Shown: positions 31,405 through 40,097 of the stretch, one piece after another | Numbering within the stretch: the stretch's first letter is position 1 | Layout of the letters: every line of letters starts with the position of its first letter | NCBI GenBank assembly: GCA_016721435.1 | Contig: JADKIC010000023.1 | Span: forward strand, 11,686 to 75,685 | From: Bacteroidota bacterium | GTDB lineage: Bacteria > Bacteroidota > Bacteroidia > AKYH767-A > OLB10 | DNA: 64,000 nt | Direction of reading: 5' to 3' | Program-made: the position numbers and the translations under genes | The notes under the pieces: generated by a model | The model's database searches: none | Seen by the model: the letters and a program-made list of their open reading frames with translations, nothing else | Told to the model about the DNA's origin: nothing

Positions 31405-34047
31405 CTACATTTTAACAAATTTCACACTCTTCGTAACTCCATCCACGTTATACTGCAATAAATACACTCCGGCATTCAATCCGGTGAGATCAAATTTTCC
31501 TTTCCAGCCGGCATTACCCATTCGGTCATGATAAAGCGATCTTGTCTTTTGACCATAGAGGTTAAATAAATCAATGCTGAAACTCTTTCCGGATGGACCT
31601 GCTATTTCAACAAAGAGTTCATTGGTGGCGGGGTTGGGATATAATTTAATCTCTGTGTTCTTTTCAACATAATTAATCCCCGTCGGTGTAACAATCTTTG
31701 TCATCGCCTTATTAGTAATCACCGGTTCATTGAAATCAAAATAGATGGCGGCGAAGTTTTTAATGGTATCCCCGGACTGTAAATTCGATTTCGGTTTGAT
31801 GCGATACCGTACGAACCCATGACTGGCCGATTCATTCACATTGCTATCTGGAAGGAAAATGTTGTTGAACAAAAATTCCATGCTGCGCTCGTGATAAATG
31901 AAACGCATATCCATGGGATGGAAGCCGCAACAAATTCAAGTGTATTCAAATCCAATTTAAAAGTATCTAACGGGTTCAGAATTTTTATGGTGAAGGCGGT
32001 GTCCGTGCCGGTGTTTTGAAAGCGAATTAGATATTCCAGAAATGGAGGATTGGGGAAAACGGTAGAGAAAACTGTATCCTGATTAACAATGATATCATTG
32101 GGATCCAAACTTCCGGTAACGGTAACTTCCCAGGTGGCGTTGTTACAGCTTGGGTTGAAATCATTGTCGATGGGACGAATTTGAGCATATGAATTAAGTA
32201 TACTTCCGATTGGAAGGGAAGGGTTAAGGTTAACTGTTACTAAAATTTGTCTCTGTTGAAAAGGAGTGAAATTCACTTGATTCCAAACTACAGAATCGGG
32301 ATACACTGCTGAGGGTGGAACACTGGCTGAAACAAAACTAACGTTCGGGTAGAGGTGAAAAACGATATCAGGGTTTTGAGTGGTGGTTCCGACATTCTTG
32401 TAATTCAACATAAAATTTCCATTAAAACCCGGACGAAATGCACCAACCGGAGAAATGCTCATACAAAGGTCGTCGAAATTCCCTGCAGGCTGGTAGGCGA
32501 AGTCGTTGAGTGAGTCACTTTGCAAAAGACCGGTGAAGCTTGCAGTGTGTACTAATGGATTTGGGTTATAATAAGGAATGTTGGCAGAGGGGCTGATAAG
32601 ATACTGTCCGGTATCAAAAATAGCAAGTGAATAATTACCGTAGGCATTGGTAAAGGAAAAACGTCCGGTAGTTGATTCAGTAATTTTGAGACCGTCGATG
32701 GTATTCTCTCCGGTGGTATATGCAGTATCTAAATTGATATCAGTAAAAACTTTTCCATTTATAAGATTACTATTGGTATTTATCTTTAAAATCCAGTTAT
32801 CTCCAATACCCAAATGAGGGGATGTTTTGTCTCCGGAATTTTCGGAATAACTTTTACCACCAACTACAATACAGCCACCATCTGCAATCACTAGTGTCGA
32901 AAGTGCATCTTCAGATGAACCACCAATGGTATTTTGCCAAATTATTGTCCCGGTTGAGTCTACTTTCATTATAAAATAATCATTTTTCCCAATACATGCT
33001 TCTGTCTTATCTCCTGAAATATTTGAATTAGAATAACCACCACAAATAAAACCTCCATCAGCTGTTTGTGAAACGGAAAAAGCATATCAACTCCTGTCCA
33101 CCTATTGTTCGCTGCCATTGAATATTACCGGCTGGCCCAAGTTTGACAATCCAATAATCAAATTCACCTTTACAATTCTCTGTTTTAGCGCCAGAACTAT
33201 CCGATTTAGAAGACCCGGCACACAAATAACCACCATCAGAAGTTACAATCAAGTCGTGTAGATATTCAGCATCTAGCCCACCACGATTCTTAAACCAAAT
33301 AGGATTCCCAAGCGAATCTAGTTTCCAAATAATATATTGATAACCTTTTGAACTTGATTTGTAATAATCTCCAATAATAATATTACCAGAATTGTCCACT
33401 ACCATTTTCTCAACCTGTTCATTACTATAGGAACCGATTGTTTTTTGCCAAATAATATTTGCGCTTGAATCCAATCTTAAAATCCAATAATCACCATATC
33501 CATGATTCGCTTCGGTTTTATCCCCGGAAATTCCGGAATATGAATACCCGGCACATAGAAATCCACCATCCTGCATCTCAATAATTTCCTGCATTCTATC
33601 AGAACTATTGCCGCCAATCGTTTTATCCCATAAAATATTACCAACGGAATCTATCTTCAAAATCCAGAAATCCTCCCCTCCTTTTGAATCTGCCGTTTTA
33701 GCTCTTGAACTATCACCAAGTGACCCTCCTCCAAGAATATATCCTCCATCACTAGTTTGTATAATGTCACCGAAAAAATCATAATCAGCACTACCAATAT
33801 TTTTATCCCATTGAAAGTTTCCATTACTATCAAATTTGGCTATATAGTAGTCATAATCCGGATTACCACTAATTTTAGAATCTGAGTACCCTCCACAAAT
33901 GAAGCCACCATCAGTTGTTTGTTCGATTGTTTTTAGTTCATCAGCAAATGCATAACCATATAATTGTTGCCACTCAATCTCCTGCGCAGAAACACTTGCA
34001 GTTAAAAACTGGCATATGATTAAAAATAGTCCGCATACAGGTTTCAT
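31405..34047 (-). CDS. T9SS protein with seven propeller-type repeats (tandem paralogue 3, two frameshifts)
   Basis: First gene of the presumed three-gene unit. Signal peptide from ATG 34047 (MKPVCGLFLIICQFLTASVS), seven repeats including TTDGGFICGGYSD and MQDGGFLCAGYSY, with one degenerate repeat (DNSGNIIIGDYYK), then calcium-binding-like (GKVFTDINLDTAYTTGENT), DUF11-like (FRPGFNGNFMLNYKNVGT), DUF7619-type (SLDPNDIIVNQDTVF) and T9SS sorting domains. Shifts near 33085 and 31910. Stop at 31405, 13 bases before the start of paralogue 2. A -7 box with a spaced TTG lies upstream. Confidence 0.85.
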
Positions 34048-34069
34048 GAGTATTAAAATTTAGGTCAAT

Positions 34070-34098
34070 CAAATGTACGATTTTTTCCTAAATAACAA
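34070..34098 (-). promoter_or_regulatory. Promoter of the three-paralogue unit (TTG-N18-TACATTTG)
   Basis: On the minus strand TTG (34096-34098), 18 bases, then TACATTTG (34070-34077): a full match to the Bacteroidota TTG-N17-23-TAnnTTTG promoter, 22 bases before the start codon. I find no comparable promoter before the other two paralogues. Confidence 0.55.
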
Positions 34099-34117
34099 CA
34101 TCATGGGATATGGTGTA

Positions 34118-34416
34118 TCGTAATGACAGGTCGCGACCTGTCATTACGACGATGTGACCGCGATGATGGGATGATGGTGACAGGTCGCGACCTGTCATTA
34201 CGACGATGTGACCGCGATGATGGGATGATGGTGACAGGTTGCGACCTGTCACTACAACGATACGACCACGATGGATGGATGCTGTAGACAGGTCGCGGCC
34301 TGTCAGTACAGCTTCCATCCATCCATCATCCCCCCGCCAGCAGAGACAGGTCGCGACCTGTCATTACATCATCCCCCCGCCAGCAGAGACAGGTACATCA
34401 TCCCCCCGCCAGCAGC
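34118..34416. repeat. Mosaic palindromic repeat array downstream of the PadR-linked membrane gene
   Basis: Opens with a perfect 32-base palindrome at 34118-34149, centred on TGACAGGTCGCGACCTGTCA. The core recurs at 34178-34197, 34232-34251 (one change), about 34285-34305 (changed) and about 34344-34363. Between cores lies the GATGTGACCGCGATGATG unit seen at 25.7 kb. From 34330 on, a second unit (CATCCCCCCGCCAGCAG) occurs three times (about 34328, 34367, 34397), the last copy being the 3' end of the coding sequence at 34398. Confidence 0.9.
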
Positions 34417-35576
34417 GCACGCTCATTTTGCAAAAGGCACATCTGGATCTGGATGAGGCCATTGAGGGCGTCGGTGGAAGTAAGCTGGTACATGTCGATG
34501 ATATTGGATTGAAGGGGTAAAAGTTTATCTCCGATGACGGATTTATTCTCTTCGTTGTACCGGGCAACACGTTCACGAAGCGCGGTTATTTTCTGTTGCA
34601 TGGTGGCATCTTCCTTCATGTATTTGTCGATGCGTCCGTCACCCAACCAGATATCCTTGCTTTCGAAGTCTTCGCCGATGGTGTTCATGCCGGTTTCCCA
34701 TTGGATGATGTTTGTTTTGATTTCCTCGCAGAGTAGGGACAATTCACGACCTGTCTTTACATGTGTGCTGGTCACGGTTGATAGTTGATGGGTGTCCTTA
34801 CTCAGTGATTGCTGCAACAGGCGCTCTTCATTATCGAGGATCCTTTCACTTCGGATATAATCCTTTGTCGCCTGTATGCCCATGAGTCGGGAGCCATGCG
34901 GACTACGCACAAGGGTGAGAAATAAACCGCAACCGGTGATGATTAAGAGCGAAGAGATGGTGGTGTTCACTTTCGTTTCGGGATTGCGGATGCCTGTGAA
35001 GAAATAAACCGGAAGGAAGACGATCAGGAGCAGCAGCATGGATAGCATGGCCATCATATTTGCTCCGGGCCAGAACATGATTTTAAAGAGGATGCCCATG
35101 CTGAGCAGGATCGCGCTCAATGCACCCAGACCAATCAGCACCTTGTCCTTTGTTTCGCTTTTCTCTTTTATTTTCAGAAGAAATAGCAAGGGTAGAAACA
35201 GCAGACTCATTATTCCAATGCCCAATACGATACCAACAGAGGCACCGGGCATATGAAGAAACTTTAATATAATTCCTATACTTAAGAGGGATACGGAAAC
35301 GATTCCGCTCACCATCATTGTCTTTTTCATTTCGTAGTAGTTTTTGTAAGTTAGCAGAGAGATGGTTTCCTCTTCTATTTCACGCAATTCCTTTTTGTAG
35401 AATTTCTTAACTGTGGTGGAATAGAAGTGTTCGAAGTCTCCGTTTTCTTCGAGATTTTCCTCGATGATACAGCAAATATGATCCAGGAGGTTTGACTGCA
35501 GGTCCTCCAGCTCCACGCCATTACGTCTAATGTCGTCGAGTATATAATCTATTTGATGATCACTCAGAATATACAT
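34398..35576 (-). CDS. Membrane protein with paired GldL-like segments, co-transcribed with padR
   Basis: 392 residues, function unknown. A soluble N-terminal part (SDHQIDYILDDIRRNGVELE, LLDHICCIIEENL) resembles the short helical domain often found on membrane partners of PadR regulators. Then come six hydrophobic segments in three pairs; two contain GldL-like turns (KFLHMPGAS, KIMFWPGAN). The C-terminal third is a soluble coiled-coil-like region with several Glu/Lys heptads. Its ATG directly follows the padR stop with no gap, so the two are co-translated. The last codons (LLAGG, stop) lie in a GC-rich unit that is repeated downstream in the 34.3 kb array. Intact. Confidence 0.7.
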   Translation of the reverse strand: MYILSDHQIDYILDDIRRNGVELEDLQSNLLDHICCIIEENLEENGDFEHFYSTTVKKFYKKELREIEEETISLLTYKNYYEMKKTMMVSGIVSVSLLSIGIILKFLHMPGASVGIVLGIGIMSLLFLPLLFLLKIKEKSETKDKVLIGLGALSAILLSMGILFKIMFWPGANMMAMLSMLLLLIVFLPVYFFTGIRNPETKVNTTISSLLIITGCGLFLTLVRSPHGSRLMGIQATKDYIRSERILDNEERLLQQSLSKDTHQLSTVTSTHVKTGRELSLLCEEIKTNIIQWETGMNTIGEDFESKDIWLGDGRIDKYMKEDATMQQKITALRERVARYNEENKSVIGDKLLPLQSNIIDMYQLTSTDALNGLIQIQMCLLQNERALLAGG

Positions 35577-35919
35577 TTATGCCAGATCAGGTTTTATATC
35601 CAACAGAAATTTCATGGTGTTCATGAAGTCAGTGAATTCACTGATTTTTTCATTCGAAACCGTTTTACCCTGCGGACTCAATGAATAGTATTTTCGTACA
35701 CGCTTGCCGATATACTCCGTCTCCGTGGTGAGTATCCCTTCTGCTTCTAATGCATGCAAGGAAGGGATAGAGCGCACCTTCCGTCAATTGAATTTTACCT
35801 GCGGTGAGATCCTTTACGCGTTGTGTGATTTCATATCCGTACATGCGCTGATTGTCTTTCAGGAGTTTTAGTATGATGGTTTTTAATGTGCCTTTTATGA
35901 GTTCGGAAGAGTAGATCAT
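35577..35919 (-). CDS. PadR family transcriptional regulator (one frameshift)
   Basis: Small winged-helix repressor of about 113 residues. ATG at 35919: MIYSSELIKGTLKTIILKLL, then RMYGYEITQRVKDLTAGKIQ and LTEGALYP, the PadR recognition-helix region; the frame shifts at about 35763 (extra T) to LHALEAEGILTTETEYIGKR and a C-terminal dimerisation helix. An upstream in-frame start at 36018 is not needed. Forms an operon with the adjoining membrane gene, a common pairing in which PadR controls its own unit. An ATACAT/ATGTAT inverted repeat overlaps the -7 box, suggesting autoregulation. Confidence 0.85.
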
Positions 35920-35942
35920 GTCTTTTGAATAATTAACTAACG

Positions 35943-35968
35943 CAAATATACATTGGATTCTTATGTAT
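35943..35968 (-). promoter_or_regulatory. padR promoter with overlapping inverted repeat (possible operator)
   Basis: CAAATATA (35943-35950) is TATATTTG on the coding strand, a -7 match 24 bases before padR. ATACAT (35948-35953) and ATGTAT (35963-35968) form a 6-bp inverted repeat over it. PadR sites are usually ATGT/ACAT dyads, so this is a plausible but unproven operator. Confidence 0.4.
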
Positions 35969-36147
35969 TGTTCTGTTGGGTATTCATAAAATTCATAATA
36001 TACTGATTTTCTAATCATTAATTTTACATTTTAACGGGTCAGTCCACTTTTAATGAATGTTAAACGGAAATTTTACGATTTTCCTAAAGCAAAAAAAACG
36101 ATCAGGGTGATGATGATGTATCTGCATACCTTATATCATCAGACGTC

Positions 36148-36705
36148 ATGATGCAAATCCTCCCTTTTCGAATAAAATCTGTTTATTATTCTAAGTATTT
36201 TCTGGGTGCCCTCCTCATCCTAATGCCGGGTAGTAGTATACAAGCTCAAAATGATTCGCTACCCTTCACCCGGCACACTTTTCATGCGGAAATATTTGGT
36301 CATGGCCTACTCTATTCTGTTAACTATGATTTTCGATTCCATCGTCATGCAGCTTTACATGTGGGTTTTAGTCACTGGGGTTTTAATTCCGCTTTCTTTG
36401 GTGAGTTACGTATGACCGCCTTTCCTGTAACGATCATTTATTTAAGCGGAAAAGATGACCACCACCTTGAAATCGGCGCGGGAATTATGCCGGCTAAACT
36501 CACATTTGTTAACTCAGGTATCTTTTCTCTTTTCAGTGGCAATGAGGTGGTCAAAAAACGATCGGATGCGCTTATAGGCATTGGATCTATCGGTTATCGC
36601 TATCAGCCCATGGATGGAGGATTGATGCTTCGTGTGGCAATCACTCCCTTCTACAATAATAAGTTTGTTTTTTACGCCGGTGCTTCGGCCGGAATCAGTT
36701 TTTAA
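36148..36705 (+). CDS. Predicted outer-membrane beta-barrel protein
   Basis: 185 residues, intact. Signal peptide (YFLGALLILMPGSSIQAQ), then alternating short amphipathic strands (GLLYSVNYDFRF, AALHVGFSHWGF, MTAFPVTIIYLSG, HHLEIGAGIMP, ALIGIGSIGYRY, LMLRVAITPF) and a C-terminal strand ending in phenylalanine (FYAGASAGISF), as expected for a small outer-membrane barrel of about eight strands. The family is common in Bacteroidota and of unknown function. It is transcribed away from padR. No promoter box recognised in the 130 bases upstream. Confidence 0.7.
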   Translation: MMQILPFRIKSVYYSKYFLGALLILMPGSSIQAQNDSLPFTRHTFHAEIFGHGLLYSVNYDFRFHRHAALHVGFSHWGFNSAFFGELRMTAFPVTIIYLSGKDDHHLEIGAGIMPAKLTFVNSGIFSLFSGNEVVKKRSDALIGIGSIGYRYQPMDGGLMLRVAITPFYNNKFVFYAGASAGISF

Positions 36706-36800
36706 GTACTAATGTATAAACGGAATGAAATGCAGATGATGTTTTCATTTTTAAAAACGTTTGTCAATTGTTGCAGCATAAACAATCCGGGACCCGCTGC

Positions 36801-37750
36801 CTATCTGCCGCTTCTTCTTCCTCCGGTATTTCCTCGTCCTCCACTGGTACCACCACTTCTTTTAGTATTCTTATTTCCGCCACTTTGTTTCCCTGATTTG
36901 CTCTGGTAGGGCTTTCCGGAAAAAGAAGCGTTTTTACCCGAAGATTTCTTAGCAGCGGGACGAGCCGATTTTCCGGCTGATGATTCGGTTTTCAAACCTG
37001 TCTTTTTCTTCGGACCCTTTTTCTCTTCTGAAGATGAATTTTCTATCATTCTGTACAAGCTGCTCATCTCATCCTCAGTCAGCTCCCGCCAGTCACCCAC
37101 CGGCAAGCCTTTCAAGCTGATGTTCATGATGCGCACACGTTCCAGTTTGGTCACCTCATAGCCGAAGTACTCGCACATTCTCCGGATTTGCCTGTTCAAG
37201 CCCTGCACCAACACGATACGACACGTCTGAGCTCCTTCTTGTGTCACCTTACATTTCTTCGTCATCACTCCCATCATGGGCACACCATTTCCCAGACCAA
37301 AATTACATCGTCTGTCAAAGGTTTATTCACGGTGACGATATATTCCTTCTCGTGTTTATTACCGGCACGCAGAATTTTATTGACAAGATCGCCCTTATTC
37401 GTTAAAAATATTAATCCCTGCGAATCCTTATCCAAACGTCCGATGGGAAAAATGCGCGTACTATGATTCACAAACTGTATTATATTATCCCGAACCCCTT
37501 CTTCTGTGGTAGAGGTAACCCCAACAGGTTTGTTCAATGCAATAAAAACAACATCTTCCTCCAGCAATGGTTCCAACTCATTTCCGTTTACACGCACGGT
37601 GTCGCCGGGATGAACCTGATCACCCACAGACGCTCTTTTACCATTGATAAAAACATTTCCGGCCTCAATATATCTGTCGGCCTCCCTTCTGGAACATAAA
37701 CCACTCTCACTAATAAATTTATTAAGTCGAACAGCGCTCTCCTTTTCCAT
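36801..37750 (-). CDS. rluF: 23S rRNA pseudouridine(2604) synthase RluF (one frameshift)
   Basis: Makes a pseudouridine in 23S rRNA (position 2604 in E. coli). N-terminal S4 RNA-binding domain (RLNKFISESGLCSRREADRY), then the synthase domain with the catalytic aspartate in GRLDKDSQGLIFLTN, and conserved KILRAGNKHEKEYIVTV and RIVLVQGLNRQIRRMCEYFG. The closeness of these blocks to RluF, rather than RluB/RsuA, supports the name. The frame shifts at about 37285 (between ILVWEMVCP and the downstream frame). The last 70 residues are a disordered Lys/Ser/Gly-rich tail (KKSSGKNASFSGKPYQSK ... GRGNTGGRRSGR) that may add RNA affinity. Confidence 0.88.
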
Positions 37751-37886
37751 GCATTCAATATTTTCCGAAAGATAAGAAAAGGCAATAGGTTATCCGGCTG
37801 CTGCCTTCATTTTAAGCGACAACCTATCTGCACTTGGAAATTTATTGGTTGAAATCCAAAACGTTAACCTGAATGGACATCTGTAT

Positions 37887-37902
37887 ACTTGCATATACAA
37901 AT
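37887..37902 (+). promoter_or_regulatory. Probable MarR operator, copy 1 (before marR)
   Basis: TTGCATATACAAATATGA (from 37889) is identical over 18 bases to the sequence at the start of the first oxidoreductase gene. ACTTG-N6-CAAAT is nearly palindromic. Its TTG lies 21 bases before the -7 box at 37913, so it would occupy the -33 position of the marR promoter. Confidence 0.6.
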
Positions 37903-37912
37903 ATGATTATAT

Positions 37913-37920
37913 TATCTTTG
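37913..37920 (+). promoter_or_regulatory. -7 promoter element of marR (TATCTTTG)
   Basis: Perfect TAnnTTTG, eight bases before the ATG at 37929. A TTG at 37889-37891 lies 21 bases upstream, inside operator copy 1, so repressor binding would block this promoter. Confidence 0.6.
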
Positions 37921-37928
37921 TCCCGTTC

Positions 37929-38351
37929 ATGAAAAGTTGCGATAGTACGTATAATAAATGTCTCTATTTCTCCTCACAGGCTTTGGCCCGCAAGGTAGAA
38001 AAACTGGCGATAGAAAGTTGGAAGCCGACCGGTCTCTCTCCCAGTCATGCGTATCTCATGCTACTCGTTCTGCGTGAACCCGGCATTCAACCTACACTTG
38101 CAGGGGAACAGTTGCAACTCACCCCATCTACCATCACCCGCCTCGTAGAAAAGCTTGAAGAAAAGAAATTATTGATCCGAACGAACGAAGGCAAACTCAC
38201 CAATATCTACCCGACACCCAAAGGCAAAGCGATGCAGGAATTGCTGAACTCCTGTCTGAAAAACTTCTATGAGTCCTATTCCGCAATTCTGGGAAAAGAA
38301 AATAGTTCGAGAATGGTTGCTGATATGAATACCCTGACGGATAAGTTATAA
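37929..38351 (+). CDS. MarR family transcriptional regulator
   Basis: Winged-helix dimeric repressor of about 140 residues. ATG at 37929 (MKSCDSTYNKCLYFSSQALA) is preferred to an upstream in-frame start at 37845 because the promoter box at 37913 lies inside the longer frame. The DNA-binding domain reads LSPSHAYLMLLVLREPGI, then LQLTPSTITRLVEKLEEKKL (recognition helix) and IRTNEGKLTNIYPTPKGKAM (wing). It heads a four-gene set with three NAD(P)-dependent oxidoreductases, and the same operator-like sequence lies before both marR and the next gene. The inducer is unknown; relatives sense phenolics, quinones or peroxides. Intact. Confidence 0.88.
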   Translation: MKSCDSTYNKCLYFSSQALARKVEKLAIESWKPTGLSPSHAYLMLLVLREPGIQPTLAGEQLQLTPSTITRLVEKLEEKKLLIRTNEGKLTNIYPTPKGKAMQELLNSCLKNFYESYSAILGKENSSRMVADMNTLTDKL

Positions 38352-38367
38352 AAAAATTTAAATCTTT

Positions 38368-38383
38368 ATTTGCATATACAAAT
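38368..38383 (+). promoter_or_regulatory. Probable MarR operator, copy 2 (abutting the SDR start codon)
   Basis: ATTTG-CATATA-CAAAT, a 5-bp inverted repeat, ends directly at the ATG of the next gene. Shares 18 identical bases with copy 1. No -7 box was seen before it, so it may act as a roadblock in the read-through transcript. Confidence 0.6.
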
Positions 38384-39079
38384 ATGAATCGGATTGCTGT
38401 CATTACCGGGGCCAATAGAGGAATAGGGTTAGCGATTGCCCGTGATTTAGCGGACAGAGGTCTGGTGGTCATCATGACTTGTAGGGATGAGATGAAAGGA
38501 AAAAAAGCCTTGAAAGAATTGGAAAATGATAACAGAAAAATCAGCTTCTACCCAATGGATGTGACGAATGTTGAAAGCATTTATATGTTGAAGAATTTTC
38601 TTCGTACAAAATACGCTGCGATAGATGTTCTCATTAACAACGCCGGCATCATCAGTTCTTCCACCTCCATCAGTGCTTCCGGAATTGAAGAAATCCGATC
38701 GGTCATGGGCACCAATTTCTTTGGTCCTATCGAAGTCACACAGGCATTACTGCCCCTTCTGCAAAAATCACAGGATGCCCGAATCATCAATATCAGTTCA
38801 GGTATGGGTGCAAGGGAAGATTTAGATGGAAGTTATGCAGGATACCGATTATCTAAAGCAGGTCTCAATAATTTCACGCAAATGCTTGCAAGTGACCTGG
38901 ACGGAAGTAAGGTGAAGGTATATAGCATGTGTCCGGGATGGGTGAAAACGGATATGGGAGGACCTGCTGCTCCACGAACCGTTGAAGAAGGAGCCGACAC
39001 AGCAGTATGGTTAGCAACTGAAACACCGGCACCGGAAACAGGAAAATTCTATCGCGACAGAAAAATTATATCGTATTAA
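38384..39079 (+). CDS. Short-chain dehydrogenase/reductase (SDR)
   Basis: NAD(P)-dependent oxidoreductase of 231 residues, classical SDR fold. Cofactor motif TGANRGIGLAIARDL at the N-terminus, NNAG at about residue 87, catalytic serine in NISSGMG, and the active-site YxxxK in YRLSKAG, followed by PGWVKTDMGG. This combination resembles carbonyl-reductase-type SDRs acting on quinones or other carbonyls; the substrate is inference. The start codon touches the MarR operator and lies 32 bases after the marR stop. Intact; probably co-regulated with the next two genes. Confidence 0.9.
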   Translation: MNRIAVITGANRGIGLAIARDLADRGLVVIMTCRDEMKGKKALKELENDNRKISFYPMDVTNVESIYMLKNFLRTKYAAIDVLINNAGIISSSTSISASGIEEIRSVMGTNFFGPIEVTQALLPLLQKSQDARIINISSGMGAREDLDGSYAGYRLSKAGLNNFTQMLASDLDGSKVKVYSMCPGWVKTDMGGPAAPRTVEEGADTAVWLATETPAPETGKFYRDRKIISY

Positions 39080-39104
39080 AATCATTAAATAAATTCAAAA
39101 TAAC

Positions 39105-40004
39105 ATGAAAAAAATTATCACCATTCTTGGTGCCACAGGAAATGTCGGCAGCAAAACTGTAAAACACTTATTGGGCAAAGGCCATACGCTTCGTTTAATC
39201 GCTAGAGGAGTAGAAAAACTTTCTGCTTTTAAAAATGAATCAGGTGTAGAAATCCATTCGGGAACAGCTACAGACAGCGACTTCCTTTCCCGGGTTATGA
39301 AAGGATCTGATGTGGTATTCCTGATGATGCCGGCAGACTTCACCGCGGTAAACATCGGAGCGTATCAGGATAAACTCGGGCTTGCGATCATTGATGCCAT
39401 TAAAAAAAGTGGTGTGAAAAAAGTACTCAACCTCAGTTCAGTGGGTGGACATACCGAGGAGAAAACCGGAATAGTTGCCGGTCTGGCGCGCCAGGAAAAA
39501 CGACTCAATGAGCTGACGGATGTAGACGTTCTTCATCTGCGCCCGAGCTACTTCATGGAAAATCTATTGGGAAATATTCCCATCATTAAAAATATGCATG
39601 TGAATGGATCACCCATTGCTGCTGATCGTGCCTTCCCCATTATCGCTACCGCAGATGTTGCACGTGCTGCAGCAGAACAACTTACTTCAGCCACCTGGAG
39701 CGGGAAATCAGTTCAACCACTATTGGGTCCAAAAGATTATACGATGAATGAAGTGACCTCGGTCCTCTCTAACGCTATCGGACAGCCGAATTTGCCCTAT
39801 GTGCAGTTTCCCTTTGATCAGGCAAAGCAAGGCATGATGCAAATGGGGCTGAACGAAAGCTTCGCTGATGCCTACATCGGATTAAGTGATGGGATCAACC
39901 ATGGAGTTTTCAATCTGGAGAAAAGAGACCATACCTCAACCACACCTACTACCATAGAAGATTTTGCTGCAAACACCTTCAAACCGGTTTATCATTCCAA
40001 CTAA
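39105..40004 (+). CDS. NmrA-like NAD(P)-binding protein
   Basis: 299 residues, atypical SDR of the NmrA / NAD(P)H-quinone-oxidoreductase-like group. Rossmann motif ILGATGNVGSKTVKHLL at the start; LRLIARGVEKLSAF follows strand two; VVFLMMPADF, VLNLSSVGGH and HLRPSYFMENLLGNI are typical for the group, and the usual catalytic YxxxK is missing. Members act as redox sensors or quinone reductases. Starts 25 bases after the SDR gene. Intact. Confidence 0.88.
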   Translation: MKKIITILGATGNVGSKTVKHLLGKGHTLRLIARGVEKLSAFKNESGVEIHSGTATDSDFLSRVMKGSDVVFLMMPADFTAVNIGAYQDKLGLAIIDAIKKSGVKKVLNLSSVGGHTEEKTGIVAGLARQEKRLNELTDVDVLHLRPSYFMENLLGNIPIIKNMHVNGSPIAADRAFPIIATADVARAAAEQLTSATWSGKSVQPLLGPKDYTMNEVTSVLSNAIGQPNLPYVQFPFDQAKQGMMQMGLNESFADAYIGLSDGINHGVFNLEKRDHTSTTPTTIEDFAANTFKPVYHSN

Positions 40005-40097
40005 TAAATCAACATCAAACTGTACATCCGCGATAATCCGAAATATCCGTTTTATCTGCGTTCAATACACGAATTCTAAATATATGTATAATCTCTA

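Noticed and set aside
34088..34322. Two short minus-strand genes in the palindromic array
   Set aside because: Both are repeat translations (SSHHRGHIVV-type) with no start signals or domain.
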